Source of the DNA: Zygotorulaspora mrakii
Taxonomy: Eukaryota; Ascomycota; Saccharomycetes; Saccharomycetales; Saccharomycetaceae
DNA: 64,000 bases
Reading direction: 5' to 3'
Assembly (NCBI RefSeq): GCF_013402915.1
Contig: NC_050720.1
Location: 1,240,001-1,304,000, forward strand
Both the position numbers and the translations under genes were made by a program. The notes beneath the pieces were generated by a model that saw only the letters and a list, made by a program, of their open reading frames with translations, did not search any database and was not told the DNA's origin. Shown here piece by piece: positions 37,988-48,100 of the stretch. How positions within the stretch are numbered: the first letter of the stretch is position 1; each line of letters opens with the position of its first letter.

Positions 37988-38411
37988 AAATAAAGCGAGC
38001 ACCAGCCCTGGGCAGATAAAATTAGAGGAATAAGATGGTGCTGACATTTTTCCCTTATATTACTGTGATTGTCTTATAACTTGGCGGCGAACTATTATAG
38101 TTTGGTTACGTAGGTGAAAGAACTAATGAAAAACTTCAAGAGTTGAGTGAGGAAATATAAACCTTTCTATTAAACATAAATAATATATGATGCCCTATTG
38201 AAGCCTATGGAAGTTTACCCAGTCAGATTGATTGACATCCGTCCCTCTCCCATATTATCAATTTATTAATCTTTTCCTGATATCTTTATTGTCTTTTCAT
38301 TTCTCTATTGAATATTAAGTGGTCATGATCAGCAATGAATGAATACCTAAAGCCAAATCAGATGATGCTTTTATTCAAAACCCGGTAAGCATGAGCGTTA
38401 CGCAGGTTCCT
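37988..38411. other. Interval with no visible gene (COX8 3' side)
   Basis: AT-rich, about 420 bases, between the end of the decayed ORF and the COX8 stop. I see no ORF, tRNA or snoRNA signature. Confidence 0.4.
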
Positions 38412-38633
38412 TCACATCAAACCAGACTTTCTCATTTGAACAAACGAGGAGAAGAATGGAACCAAAAAGCCCAAGGTGAAAAAGCCAAAGTGGATCAAAC
38501 CAAATGGAATCTTTCTGTTGTGAACCTTGACGGGAAGGTTGGAATAAACACCTTCTTTGAAATGAGCTTGTTGTCTAATACTGGACGAAAAAGCTCTTCT
38601 AGTGGAAAATCTAATCAATTGTTGTCCAAACAT
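38412..38633 (-). CDS. COX8: Cox8, cytochrome c oxidase subunit VIII
   Basis: A small nuclear-encoded subunit of mitochondrial complex IV. 73 residues (78 in S. cerevisiae). A presequence (MFGQQLIRFSTRRAFSSSIRQQ) is followed by AHFKEGVYSNLPVKVHNRKIPFGLIHFGFFTLGFLVPFFSSFVQMRKSG, which matches yeast Cox8 (HFKDGVYENIPFKV...LSHFGFFAIGFAVPF) around one membrane helix. It is divergent from COX9, with two CCAAT boxes between. Orthologue YLR395C. Confidence 0.95.
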   Translation of the reverse strand: MFGQQLIRFSTRRAFSSSIRQQAHFKEGVYSNLPVKVHNRKIPFGLIHFGFFTLGFLVPFFSSFVQMRKSGLM

Positions 38634-38845
38634 TTTATAATGGATGCAGTTGTGGTTTATAGTTTGAGCGAGACTATTGTTGGCTAAGTGATGCTGCTGA
38701 GAGTGAAACAGTTATATCGATTGCAAGTAAATGTTAGTTGTCACATTTTCAATCCATCAAATTTCGATGATTTCTCCTTAGATTAAAAAAAAAAAATATA
38801 ACTTGCCGATAAAAATTTATGCGGTGTTCGGGTTATCAATGTATG

Positions 38846-38874
38846 CCAATTGACGAATGCAACGCTTTGATTGG
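38846..38874. promoter_or_regulatory. Two CCAAT boxes in the COX8/COX9 divergent promoter
   Basis: CCAAT at 38846-38850 and its complement ATTGG at 38870-38874 lie about midway between the two starts. CCAAT is the Hap2/3/4/5 core, which activates respiratory genes, so joint control of both oxidase subunits is likely. Confidence 0.6.
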
Positions 38875-39045
38875 CTCGTGGGTGGTTTTCACGTTAAGAA
38901 ATTTAGTGGCTCTTGGTTGAGGTAGAGTTGGTGCAACTTAACGGAACATATACAACTTCCAAATCATCATAGACCTTTTTCAAAGATTAATTTTCATTTG
39001 AAAGGGTGGCCAGCTAGTTTCCTAAAGATTTTAACAGGATAAAAC

Positions 39046-39228
39046 ATGTCTGCAATCGCTCCAATCACAGGTACTTTGAAGAAAAGAATTTTGGCCGATA
39101 TCACAATTGGCTTTGCCATTGGTGGTGTCATGGGAGGTTACTGGTGGTGGGGATTCCACAAGAAAGTCATTAACAAACGTGAGAACTTTTACGCTGAACT
39201 GGCGGAAAAGAAGAAGATAGAAGAATAG
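39046..39228 (+). CDS. COX9: Cox9, cytochrome c oxidase subunit VIIa
   Basis: A small complex IV subunit of the mitochondrial inner membrane. 60 residues (59 in S. cerevisiae), no cleaved presequence. IAPITGTLKKRILADITIGFAIGGVMGGYWWWGFHKKVINKRENFYAELAEKK is nearly the yeast protein, with one membrane helix ending at YWWWGFH. Paired head-to-head with COX8, which joins a YLR gene (COX8) to a YDL gene (COX9, YDL067C). Confidence 0.96.
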   Translation: MSAIAPITGTLKKRILADITIGFAIGGVMGGYWWWGFHKKVINKRENFYAELAEKKKIEE

Positions 39229-39523
39229 GTACAGCGGAGGAACCTAACCTGAGACGGGTTCCACGAAAAAACACATCATCTTATTTTCAATCAAAAATGC
39301 TTTTCATGACGGAACTAAAGGACAAAGAGGGAACTATGACTAATCCTGTCACATACTATAATATTCAAGATCTCATCACTAATGTACGCAAAACAATATT
39401 TATCCGGAATCAAAGATAAAAGGATTAAAAATTACCGATTGTAATTTTGTATGCTTTTATTCTATTCTATTTCATTTATATATCATTATAATAAAACGGT
39501 CGTTTTCCGAAACTTATGTTTTT

Positions 39524-41572
39524 TCAAATATCTGTTGGAGTCGTACGGAGCTTGACGTTAATAGCGCTATCAATGGTACGGTTACCATTTATTAGCCCAT
39601 CACTTACTATAATGAATCGCTTGTTAATATCTTTTTCACGTAATCTATCTTGAAGAAATCTTATTGTTGACACTTCACCCAATGTAACGCCTCCCAGAAA
39701 TACAATAATGGCAATATCATTAGCTTTCTTCTTATCACTTTTACCGATAGTAACTCTTCTCCTGTTTTTGCGAACAGGCGGCAGCCAGCTCTCTTGCTTT
39801 GCTACACTTGCCGTACCGTAAATCTGTTCGAAGAGCTCTCCAGTTTTAGCAATACTTGGTTCTCTGGAGAGAATAAATGGTTGCTGAGATGAGTAGTTTT
39901 TACTCAATACCGTTCGATCATATAATAACTGGATAAATCTTGTTGTTAGCGGTACAACACCACAATAAGCAAAAGTAGCATCTTTGGGATGAGTTGCGTC
40001 ATTTTTCCCCTCAAGACCATTTTGGTCTCCTTCTTCATCGTCGATGGGTGGTAGTGTATCCAGCCAAGACGATATGTACCTATATTCTCTTTTCCAAAAT
40101 GGACTTACAATGTTATCGGCAATCAATGATTTACTAGTGAACAAGCCGGCAAGTGTTAATCTTTGTAATTGAAAACAAATTTCAATCCCATAGCTATCAA
40201 TGAGTTCCCGCTTCATTGATTCATAATCTTTATCTCTTAATCCGTCCTTACAGACCGAGGATATGCAAGCAAGTCTCAAAATACGTCTCATTTCGACTTG
40301 ATTTTCGTAATTTAGATCCATGATAGCGTCGTAACTACCTTTGTTTTCCAAATTCTGCAACAAAAGATCTTGCTCGATTTCCAGAACACGATTGAAGTTG
40401 TAGTCCTCGTTATTTGCTACATCTCCTAATATGTCTGACGATAAAGAAGTATGCATCTTAAGGAGTTTTTGCTTTCCCTGTAACGAACCTAACGAATCAA
40501 CAAATTGTCTAATTTCTCCAACACTTTCCGCTTTATGTCTCGAGTCGTAACTTTCTTGTAATTCTCTGGCTGACTGGTTAAGCATCGGTCCCAAAGCTCC
40601 AAAATTCATATATTTAAGGCTATCCCAAATTTCATCATCTTGGTATTTCAGTGTGACGTTTTCTACATACTTCAGTTTACCACCAGGCATAAACTCATGT
40701 AAATCATCCAGTAGTCCAGCATAAGTCAACTGAGTCAGTAAAGGTGTCAAAGGATCCATATCCCTCTCTAAAACAATTAGATCAGTCTCCAAACCGCTAT
40801 ATTTTTCCCCGTACAATGTATCCTTTATGAAATGCTCCTTCCGGTCTGTATTATCCTCAATCCTCTTATGTAATAGATCCAGAAACTTCTTAGATTCATC
40901 GCCAAGACTTACGGTATGTGTGACTGTTGAGTTCGTCTCTTCGATTAAACTCTGCAAACAATTAACCATATTATCCACAAGAATACCCCTAGTAGCACCT
41001 TGCATTGAATAATTGCTGGGCGCATACATATTGTCTCCTTCATTATTGAACAATAGGTCACACAGCAACAGATTGTCGTCAACCTCGGGTACAGGTAGTA
41101 TATTCCAAGCATACAGTCCAATATCATCAAACATTTTTAGTTGTGATTTAATAAAGTGAGGAATTGTGACCTGATGCTCTGCCTCACTATCTAGCAGCCG
41201 GTTTGAAATTTGATTCTTCCATGTACAATATATGACATTTGCACCATGATTTCTGAATTCACCCAAGATTCTAGTTAATTTATCTGGGACAATAAGTTCG
41301 GTACGTATATCTATAATAAATACAAGCGTCATATCTTCCATACCGACTACTATATCCCTTATATTATTTTCAGCCTGCTCATCAAGCAAAATAATCTTTC
41401 GTGCTGGGGTAGATTCAGTCAATTGGCTAAATGATATCAGTTGACTTAAAAATGGCACTATTTGGGGTTGCACTGCCAGAATCTGATTGTGACTAGGTAT
41501 CTCTTTTAGAATGTGGCATAAATTCTCGCTCAAGGTTTTGCCAAACTTGCGAGTATTCCATCGTGAAATCAT
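39524..41572 (-). CDS. VPS33: Vps33, SM protein of HOPS and CORVET
   Basis: Sec1/Munc18 protein that templates SNARE assembly for vacuole and endosome fusion within HOPS/CORVET. 682 residues (691 in S. cerevisiae), full-length. Family marks include LIVLERDMDPLTPLLTQLTYAGLLDD (SM domain 3a entry), and near the end IIVFLGGVTLGEVSTIRFLQDR, a hallmark of Vps33. The start MISRWNTRKFGKTLSENL fits the S. cerevisiae N-terminus. Divergence from its neighbour is not an issue, as AFG2 upstream is on the same strand with ~257 bases between. Orthologue YLR396C. Confidence 0.96.
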   Translation of the reverse strand: MISRWNTRKFGKTLSENLCHILKEIPSHNQILAVQPQIVPFLSQLISFSQLTESTPARKIILLDEQAENNIRDIVVGMEDMTLVFIIDIRTELIVPDKLTRILGEFRNHGANVIYCTWKNQISNRLLDSEAEHQVTIPHFIKSQLKMFDDIGLYAWNILPVPEVDDNLLLCDLLFNNEGDNMYAPSNYSMQGATRGILVDNMVNCLQSLIEETNSTVTHTVSLGDESKKFLDLLHKRIEDNTDRKEHFIKDTLYGEKYSGLETDLIVLERDMDPLTPLLTQLTYAGLLDDLHEFMPGGKLKYVENVTLKYQDDEIWDSLKYMNFGALGPMLNQSARELQESYDSRHKAESVGEIRQFVDSLGSLQGKQKLLKMHTSLSSDILGDVANNEDYNFNRVLEIEQDLLLQNLENKGSYDAIMDLNYENQVEMRRILRLACISSVCKDGLRDKDYESMKRELIDSYGIEICFQLQRLTLAGLFTSKSLIADNIVSPFWKREYRYISSWLDTLPPIDDEEGDQNGLEGKNDATHPKDATFAYCGVVPLTTRFIQLLYDRTVLSKNYSSQQPFILSREPSIAKTGELFEQIYGTASVAKQESWLPPVRKNRRRVTIGKSDKKKANDIAIIVFLGGVTLGEVSTIRFLQDRLREKDINKRFIIVSDGLINGNRTIDSAINVKLRTTPTDI

Positions 41573-41829
41573 GGAGAAGGATGACTTATAAATGTGAAGC
41601 TGGCCGAGTAATGCTATCGCGTTTCATTACCATTTGTTGTTCTCTTGAAGAGGTCTGCTTTTCTTGAAAAAAGAGAAGCTGGTTTGAATCGGATCTTTCA
41701 CGATGTCTGTGCTACAAAATGAAAACATCACAAAGCAACAAGAGCCAGCCGATAATAACGGACAGTCGCTCTCTGGGCGCGGCTGGAACATCTATAATTC
41801 TTCTCTTTTCTTATATATCTATAAAATGA

Positions 41830-44190
41830 TTATACGGATATGCCACCTCTCATAGCAAACGCTCGATAGTAATCGAGCATTTCTTCGGTTATTCCCCTTG
41901 AAATGCCACCTAATGCCTTTTCAAAGTGACGAGCTTCAACTCTTGTAGTGTTCACATTTTCCATAATTGCCGCCAAACCAGCTTCCTGGCAGAGTAATAC
42001 GACTTCAGCGCCTGAGCAGCCATCAGTTCTCCTCGCCAAGTCCTCCAGATCGTAATCTGGTGGCACATCTGAGTTAAATTTTTGCGTACACTTCCTAAGA
42101 ATTTGCAGTCTGGCTGCAAAATCTGGGGGAGCCACATATATGTGCCTGTCCAGTCTCCCTGGTCTTAGTAAAGCAGCATCGATCTCATCAGGTCTGTTGG
42201 TAGCTCCCACAATTACGACACCATGCAATTCCTCCACACCATCAATCTCATTCAGTAAAGATGTCAAAACATGGCCTGCAGCCGCAGTTGAAGGTCCGTC
42301 ACCGCTACGGTCAGAAGAGATGGCATCAATCTCATCAAAAAAAATAATACTTGGTGCTGCTGCTCGTGCCTTCCTAAATATTTCTCTTATGGCCCTTTCC
42401 GATTCGCCCACATATTTGTTAAAAATCTCTGGACCTTTAACAGCGAGAAAATTGACACCGGATTCGGTAGCCAGCGCCTTTGCTGTTAGCGTTTTTGAGC
42501 AACCTGGAGGACCATATAATAGAACACCCCTTGGAGCTGAGACTCCCAGTCTTGTAAAAGTTTCTGAAGCTTCCAATGGCAATTGTATCATTTCTTTCAT
42601 CATGCGCTTTAAATCTTCTTGGCCGCCAATATCAGACCAGTAAACTTTTGGCATTTCAAGAAAGATTTCCCTCATCGCACTTGGTCTTATCTCTGCCATT
42701 GCATTTTCGACATCATCTACAGTTACCTTTAATGAATGATCGTCAAAATCAACACTCTTTTGTAATCCTCTTTGAATTGTCTTCATAACGGACTCTCTCG
42801 AAAGAGCTGTTAAGTCAGCACCAACATACCCGTGAGTTCTCGACGCAATATTCTTAATATCCTCACCAGATAACGAATGACGCTCTGGTGACATTTTATT
42901 GAATTGTTTCAATAAAATATCTAGTCTTGCATCTGCATTCGGGATTCCAATTTCAACTTCTTGGTCAAATCTTCCCGGTCTTCTAAGAGCTGGATCAATA
43001 GCATTGGGCCTATTTGTAGCTGCAACGACGGCCAGTCTACCTGCCGCTCCCATGCCATCCATTAAAGTAAGTAGGGTCGCCACAACTCTGCTTTCAACCT
43101 CCCCTGAATCATCACTAGAACGATTTGGAGCGAGAGAATCTATCTCATCAATAAAAATAATGGATGGCTGGTATTTGTTAGCTTCATTAAACATGTTTCT
43201 CAATGCAGCCTCCGTTTCACCCAAATATTTCGAAACTATTGAAGGACCATTTATTGTCAGAACGTGAGCATTGGATGAATTTGCAACACATCTCAAAAGC
43301 ATGGTTTTACCCGTCCCAGGAGGGCCGTGGAGGAGAATTCCTCTGGGTGGGTTAACAGAGAATCTTGTAAATAAGGTTGGGTTATGCAGCGGCAGTTCAA
43401 TGGTACTTTTCAAAAGGTCTATTTCCTTCGCGAGACCGCCAACTGAACTATAGGTCAGTGCCTCTGGTAACTGGTACTTTGAATTTGGTAGTTTAACCGA
43501 AGAAAAAGTGACCTTGGTAAAGTCTTTACGAAATATCACTGGTGGTGATATATACTCGAAACTATCTGAGAAAGAATCCGAGATTCCGTTTTGATTGTTA
43601 CTCAAAGTCACACTTGATATATTGGGAAGCGTATCGTTCAATACATCTATGATGACTACATCTATTTTGTACTCTTTATCAACTACTATTTCGTGGAAAA
43701 TCATGCCGGGCATCACTACTCCCGTATCATCGATCATTTGTTCGAGCCTCTTAAGCAGTTTTGTTTCATTCAATTGCTCTTGCGGTAAATTACCAATCAC
43801 AATACTTGACGCATAAGGAGGCTGTCTTACAGCCTTCTTTAATTCTAGCCTGTCTCCGAGAATAATATTAGCAACACATCTAATGGTTTTTGAAAGCAAA
43901 ATAACATTTTCAGGTTGAGAATTCGCATCTCCAGCTTTCGCAATGGCTATAATTCCAGTTGCACCTATCTTGGATATACTGCACATGCAACCGCTTGTTA
44001 TATCTAGTTCTTTCAATACATCTGGATGTACAATCGCCACTGAATTATTTTTGTCGCTATTTTCGTTTGATGGAAAAGGTCTAGTTATATATTCAATAGG
44101 TAATTTGAACTTTGTTGCTTTAATCCCATCTGATGTGTTGGAAGATGGGGTCTTTTTCTTAGCTGCTGAAGAGCCAGTCTTTGGGGGCAT
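41830..44190 (-). CDS. AFG2: Afg2/Drg1, AAA ATPase of 60S maturation
   Basis: A hexameric type II AAA ATPase that strips Rlp24 from pre-60S particles as they reach the cytoplasm (the target of diazaborine). 786 residues (780 in S. cerevisiae). N-domain to about 230. D1: Walker A GPPGTGKT at 289-296, Walker B IIFIDEIDSLAPNR, arginine-finger region RRPGRFDQEVEIG. D2: Walker A GPPGCSKTLTAKALA (around 560), with the unusual Cys-Ser of this family, and Walker B IIFFDEIDAISSDR. The promoter has PAC-like TGATGAG at 44252-44258 and RRPE-like GAAATTTTTTGA at 44273-44284. Orthologue YLR397C. Confidence 0.97.
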   Translation of the reverse strand: MPPKTGSSAAKKKTPSSNTSDGIKATKFKLPIEYITRPFPSNENSDKNNSVAIVHPDVLKELDITSGCMCSISKIGATGIIAIAKAGDANSQPENVILLSKTIRCVANIILGDRLELKKAVRQPPYASSIVIGNLPQEQLNETKLLKRLEQMIDDTGVVMPGMIFHEIVVDKEYKIDVVIIDVLNDTLPNISSVTLSNNQNGISDSFSDSFEYISPPVIFRKDFTKVTFSSVKLPNSKYQLPEALTYSSVGGLAKEIDLLKSTIELPLHNPTLFTRFSVNPPRGILLHGPPGTGKTMLLRCVANSSNAHVLTINGPSIVSKYLGETEAALRNMFNEANKYQPSIIFIDEIDSLAPNRSSDDSGEVESRVVATLLTLMDGMGAAGRLAVVAATNRPNAIDPALRRPGRFDQEVEIGIPNADARLDILLKQFNKMSPERHSLSGEDIKNIASRTHGYVGADLTALSRESVMKTIQRGLQKSVDFDDHSLKVTVDDVENAMAEIRPSAMREIFLEMPKVYWSDIGGQEDLKRMMKEMIQLPLEASETFTRLGVSAPRGVLLYGPPGCSKTLTAKALATESGVNFLAVKGPEIFNKYVGESERAIREIFRKARAAAPSIIFFDEIDAISSDRSGDGPSTAAAGHVLTSLLNEIDGVEELHGVVIVGATNRPDEIDAALLRPGRLDRHIYVAPPDFAARLQILRKCTQKFNSDVPPDYDLEDLARRTDGCSGAEVVLLCQEAGLAAIMENVNTTRVEARHFEKALGGISRGITEEMLDYYRAFAMRGGISV

Positions 44191-44417
44191 CTCTTCAATA
44201 TTTCCTGAGCTCTCTGTCCTAAATACCTTCAGCAGATCTTTTCATTTTTACTGATGAGGTAGATTGAAGTTCGAAATTTTTTGATTTTGTCGAAGAGCCA
44301 TAAAGTTGAAGAAATAATAGTAAATTAACATATGTGATATACGCAAAGGGGAGTCATTCCTGAGGGGTTTCCAGAATAACTGTACCACTGATGTCCTGTT
44401 TGATTTTGTCCTGAGAT

Positions 44418-45107
44418 ATGTTGGTATTAATGAAGCGTTCGAATGGGTGTTTTTACAGGTTTCTGCGAAGATCTGTAGCTCAACGTAACAATACTGGAGG
44501 ACAAACCTACATCCAATTGGATAATCCAACATCTTACACACAAGTATTGAAAGAGCCCCTGCTCAAAAGACAAGAACTTGGAAATGGTGCGAGAGTAGAG
44601 AATCTTCAGAAAAGTTTAGAGATGAACAAATATGGAGTTACTTTGCGAGACAAAGCTGAGATCATTAAATGTTTCTATCCCACAAAATACTCAACGCTAA
44701 GGGTTGATCAAGATAGAAGCTATAGCAACGAGCATCTTGAAATCGAGGGTAGAGGGCTGTTACATTTGGTCGTCAAGGAAACGTTTATGCAGTTGTACAA
44801 GAGAACTTCAAAAGATGTTGGCAAATATGACTTCAATTATGGATTAAAGATGGGCAGATTAAGCTCCTGGAAAAAGAAGCCTGCTTTGCTAGTACGACAT
44901 TTTTTGAAACGTAAGGGTCTCGCGAAATTGGCTAGATTACCGATTCCGCAAAGTCAAATCCCATTGAGAATACAGTATGTATACGATCAAAGATCTTTTA
45001 ATGCAATTATTGGATATATCGCCAAGACAAACGATGCGCAGACGGTCAATGAGTTTTTGAAAGCTGAAATTGCAAAAGATATTGTACAGACCATGCTCAC
45101 TCGATGA
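44418..45107 (+). CDS. CBS1: Cbs1, mitochondrial COB mRNA translational activator
   Basis: In S. cerevisiae Cbs1 (YDL069C, 229 residues) is an inner-membrane-associated activator of cytochrome b mRNA translation. This ORF has the same length of 229, a basic mitochondrial-type N-terminus (MKRSNGCFYRFLRRSVAQRNN) and the right position: between homologues of YLR397C and YLR398C, in the interleaved YDL series next to COX9 and BDF2. An internal NEHLEIEGRGLLHLVV resembles the RNase III signature without its key acids. I rely mainly on position and length, since my memory of the Cbs1 sequence is weak. A second Met (M5, 44430) could be the true start. Convergent with SKI2. Confidence 0.75.
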   Translation: MLVLMKRSNGCFYRFLRRSVAQRNNTGGQTYIQLDNPTSYTQVLKEPLLKRQELGNGARVENLQKSLEMNKYGVTLRDKAEIIKCFYPTKYSTLRVDQDRSYSNEHLEIEGRGLLHLVVKETFMQLYKRTSKDVGKYDFNYGLKMGRLSSWKKKPALLVRHFLKRKGLAKLARLPIPQSQIPLRIQYVYDQRSFNAIIGYIAKTNDAQTVNEFLKAEIAKDIVQTMLTR

Positions 45108-45198
45108 ATGCAGGCTTTTGTTTTTGAGTTTTCTTGAAGAGTATATATGTAGAGAGGTAATGCGTACTTATTAAATGAAAGAATTATAAGAAAGTAGG

Positions 45199-48100
45199 CT
45201 ATAAGTATAGCGAAGCAGCAAAAACAATATCTCTTTTGATTGACTCTTGTGCTTGGCTCATTTTCAAATGCAAGTTAGAGTTACCTATAATTACGGATGC
45301 TGTTTTCACTTCCCGGCAAATTTCATCTAACCATGTAATCACTCTAACAACAGTTCCTTCAGCCTCAACACTAATCTCCATTATTTCTTTGAAAGATAAT
45401 CCACGGGCCCACTCGTAGACAACATTCATTAAAGCAAATCTCTTCTTATCTAGGAATTCTGCTTCCTCCCTTGTTAGGGGCACTTGATGATTTTCATATA
45501 CTCGCAGCATTTGGCTGTATATTTCGCAAATTCTCTCTTTACCTTTTGCTAATCTAGGTGTCACAATCGGTGGCTCATCCTCTCGGGTATTACCTTCATA
45601 AACAAAAACAGAAAGTAGTGCAACAATTTCTTCTGGCTCAAAATCACCAAGGAAATTATCCAGGATCAGTTCAGTCAAAACCAACTCGTAACCAGAATTT
45701 ATTTCACATGCAACACGGCCTTTTAAGGAAACGTTGTGATTCTGATCAATGAAACCTGCCTCTTTAAGCACGCCCAGTCTTTTTTCATAATCTGGTAGTA
45801 AGTTCAAGTTTTGGTCTGACATTAAGTGTTTTGTGTGATCGATTTCCTTTCTAATCATAAATGCTTTGTATCTTGGTAAAAATTTATTCGCTAAATCGGG
45901 AGAATCAGTTGCCTTTAAAGATGAGAGTTTATTTTTTATGTTATTTCTCTCCAAAACTTGTTGGTGGACTTTCAAACTGCCTTTCTTCTCTGCAATACTT
46001 TCTTTCAATCTTTGAGAGATCTTCTGTAAAATTCTTATTTCCTCATTAAATCTCTTCAATGCCTCTTCATCTTTCTTCATTATATCAGTGAAAGAAATTC
46101 TCAGAGTATATGCTGTTACCAGTTCTACAGATGTCAAAGGAACCTTCACCATACAGTATTCCATAATTTTAAATTTTTTGAAGTTCTGAAGGGTGAATTT
46201 CTTTAGATCTGCAATATAAGGTAGGTGATTTGGTTCACCTGACTCTAAAGCGGTCGGTTCAGTAAAACACATGACGACTACCGAGGATTCTTTCATGTTG
46301 GAGCGGAACACAAAGCCCAATTGAAGATTATCATCTTCATTCCTGTATCCTATCAATCTTCCAACTTTCAAAACATGAAACACTGCATCCGTCTTGGCGA
46401 TTTCTTCCATCATGCATGAAGTTGTTTCTCTGTAACGAACCGCAGCTTCCAAAAATTCATCAATATCACGGTTGGATTCGTCCGCATGATTCTTTTCAAT
46501 GCTAACAAGATCCTTTTCTAATTGTGCAATCTTCTTCTCTTGCTCTGGCAGGAGAGTTTGCTTGGAGTTCTCGCTAAAAGAATATTTAATCATCTCTTCT
46601 ACCTTTAAAGCCTCTATTCTAAGTAGATTCAAAATCATGTTGTAAGTCAGTCTAAATTGGGATTCTAACTTCGTTGGTGTTCCCAGAGTAACTTCCTTAA
46701 ATGATGCAGGCTGAAGTGGGTCGCTATAGGCCATAACAATAACAGTACCTGTTTTATCCAAACCTCTCCGGCCAGCCCTACCCGCCATTTGAGTAAATTC
46801 ACCAGGAGTCAAGTTTCTCAGACCTGTACCGTCATGCTTTTGAATTTCGCTGAAGACAACAGTCCTGGTGGGTAAGTTTAGTCCCATGGCAAACGTCTCA
46901 GTCGCGAAAAGGACCCTTATCAACCCTTTAGCGAAAAGCATTTCAATAAGTTCCTTTACTATAGGCAATAACCCACCATGATGGACAGCGATTCCCCTTT
47001 CAAGTAATGATCGAATCTTTAAGATTTGGGGCAACTCCCTATCATCTTTCTTTAATCTAGTTACTGAATTCTCAATAAACATATGAATTGATGACCTTTC
47101 CTTACCATTGCAAAAATTAATGCCCTCTAACCAATCTGCATACTCCTCGCAACGTTTTTTGCTAAAAACAAAAACAACTGCCGGTAAAAGCTCCTTCGCT
47201 TTCAAATAATTAATCAGGTCAGGCCAAGTCTTTTTCCCAGCACCACCTCTTCTGTAAAATTGGCTTTTATTTGAACCAACTGCGCCTGCACCTCTAGATC
47301 CTCTTTGGCCTCCGCGCCCTCTAGATGCACCTCCCCTTTGAGTGGCGCCACCTCCACGAGTAGCGCCCGGCTTAGCACCCTTTTTGCCGTCTTTGGAAGA
47401 TGTAACTGCTGGCTTACCAGCAAGTATTTCTTTGTGTTTCTTAAAATTTGCTTCCAAAAACTCTTTGTTGGAATTTATCACAGGGATTAATTGATTCTTG
47501 GCCCAAATATTTATTTCTAATGGAACAGGCCTTTTTGGAGTAGAAATCACGTAGATATTTTTCTGTTTCGTTCTCCCTATCCAATTTGCAAATTCAAACG
47601 TATTAGGAACAGTTGCTGATAGAAGGATGAATTTTACATGCTGGGGTAACATAATAATAACTTCTTCCCAAACCACACCACGATCTTGATCATTAACGTA
47701 ATGCACTTCATCGAATACAACAAATTCTACATCTCTTATCAAATCAGCACCGCGATACAACATAGATCGTAAAATTTCTGTGGTCATAATCAAACAGTTT
47801 GCGTCTGGATTTATTTGAACATCACCAGTAATCAAACCAACCCCAACATCTTTAAATGTCTCCCTAAAATCTCTGAATTTTTGATTTGACAATGCCTTGA
47901 TTGGTGAAGTATATATTGTCTTTGTCATATTCCTTTGAGACATAGCAATGGCATATTCCGCAACTACTGTCTTACCAGCGGAGGTATGTGCTGCAACAAA
48001 GACAGAATCACCTTGTTCTAGATGGTAAACAGCTTCTTTTTGGAAAGTATCTAATTCAAAAGGCCACGTCCTTGCAGGATTGGGTATAAGTTCATTGAAA

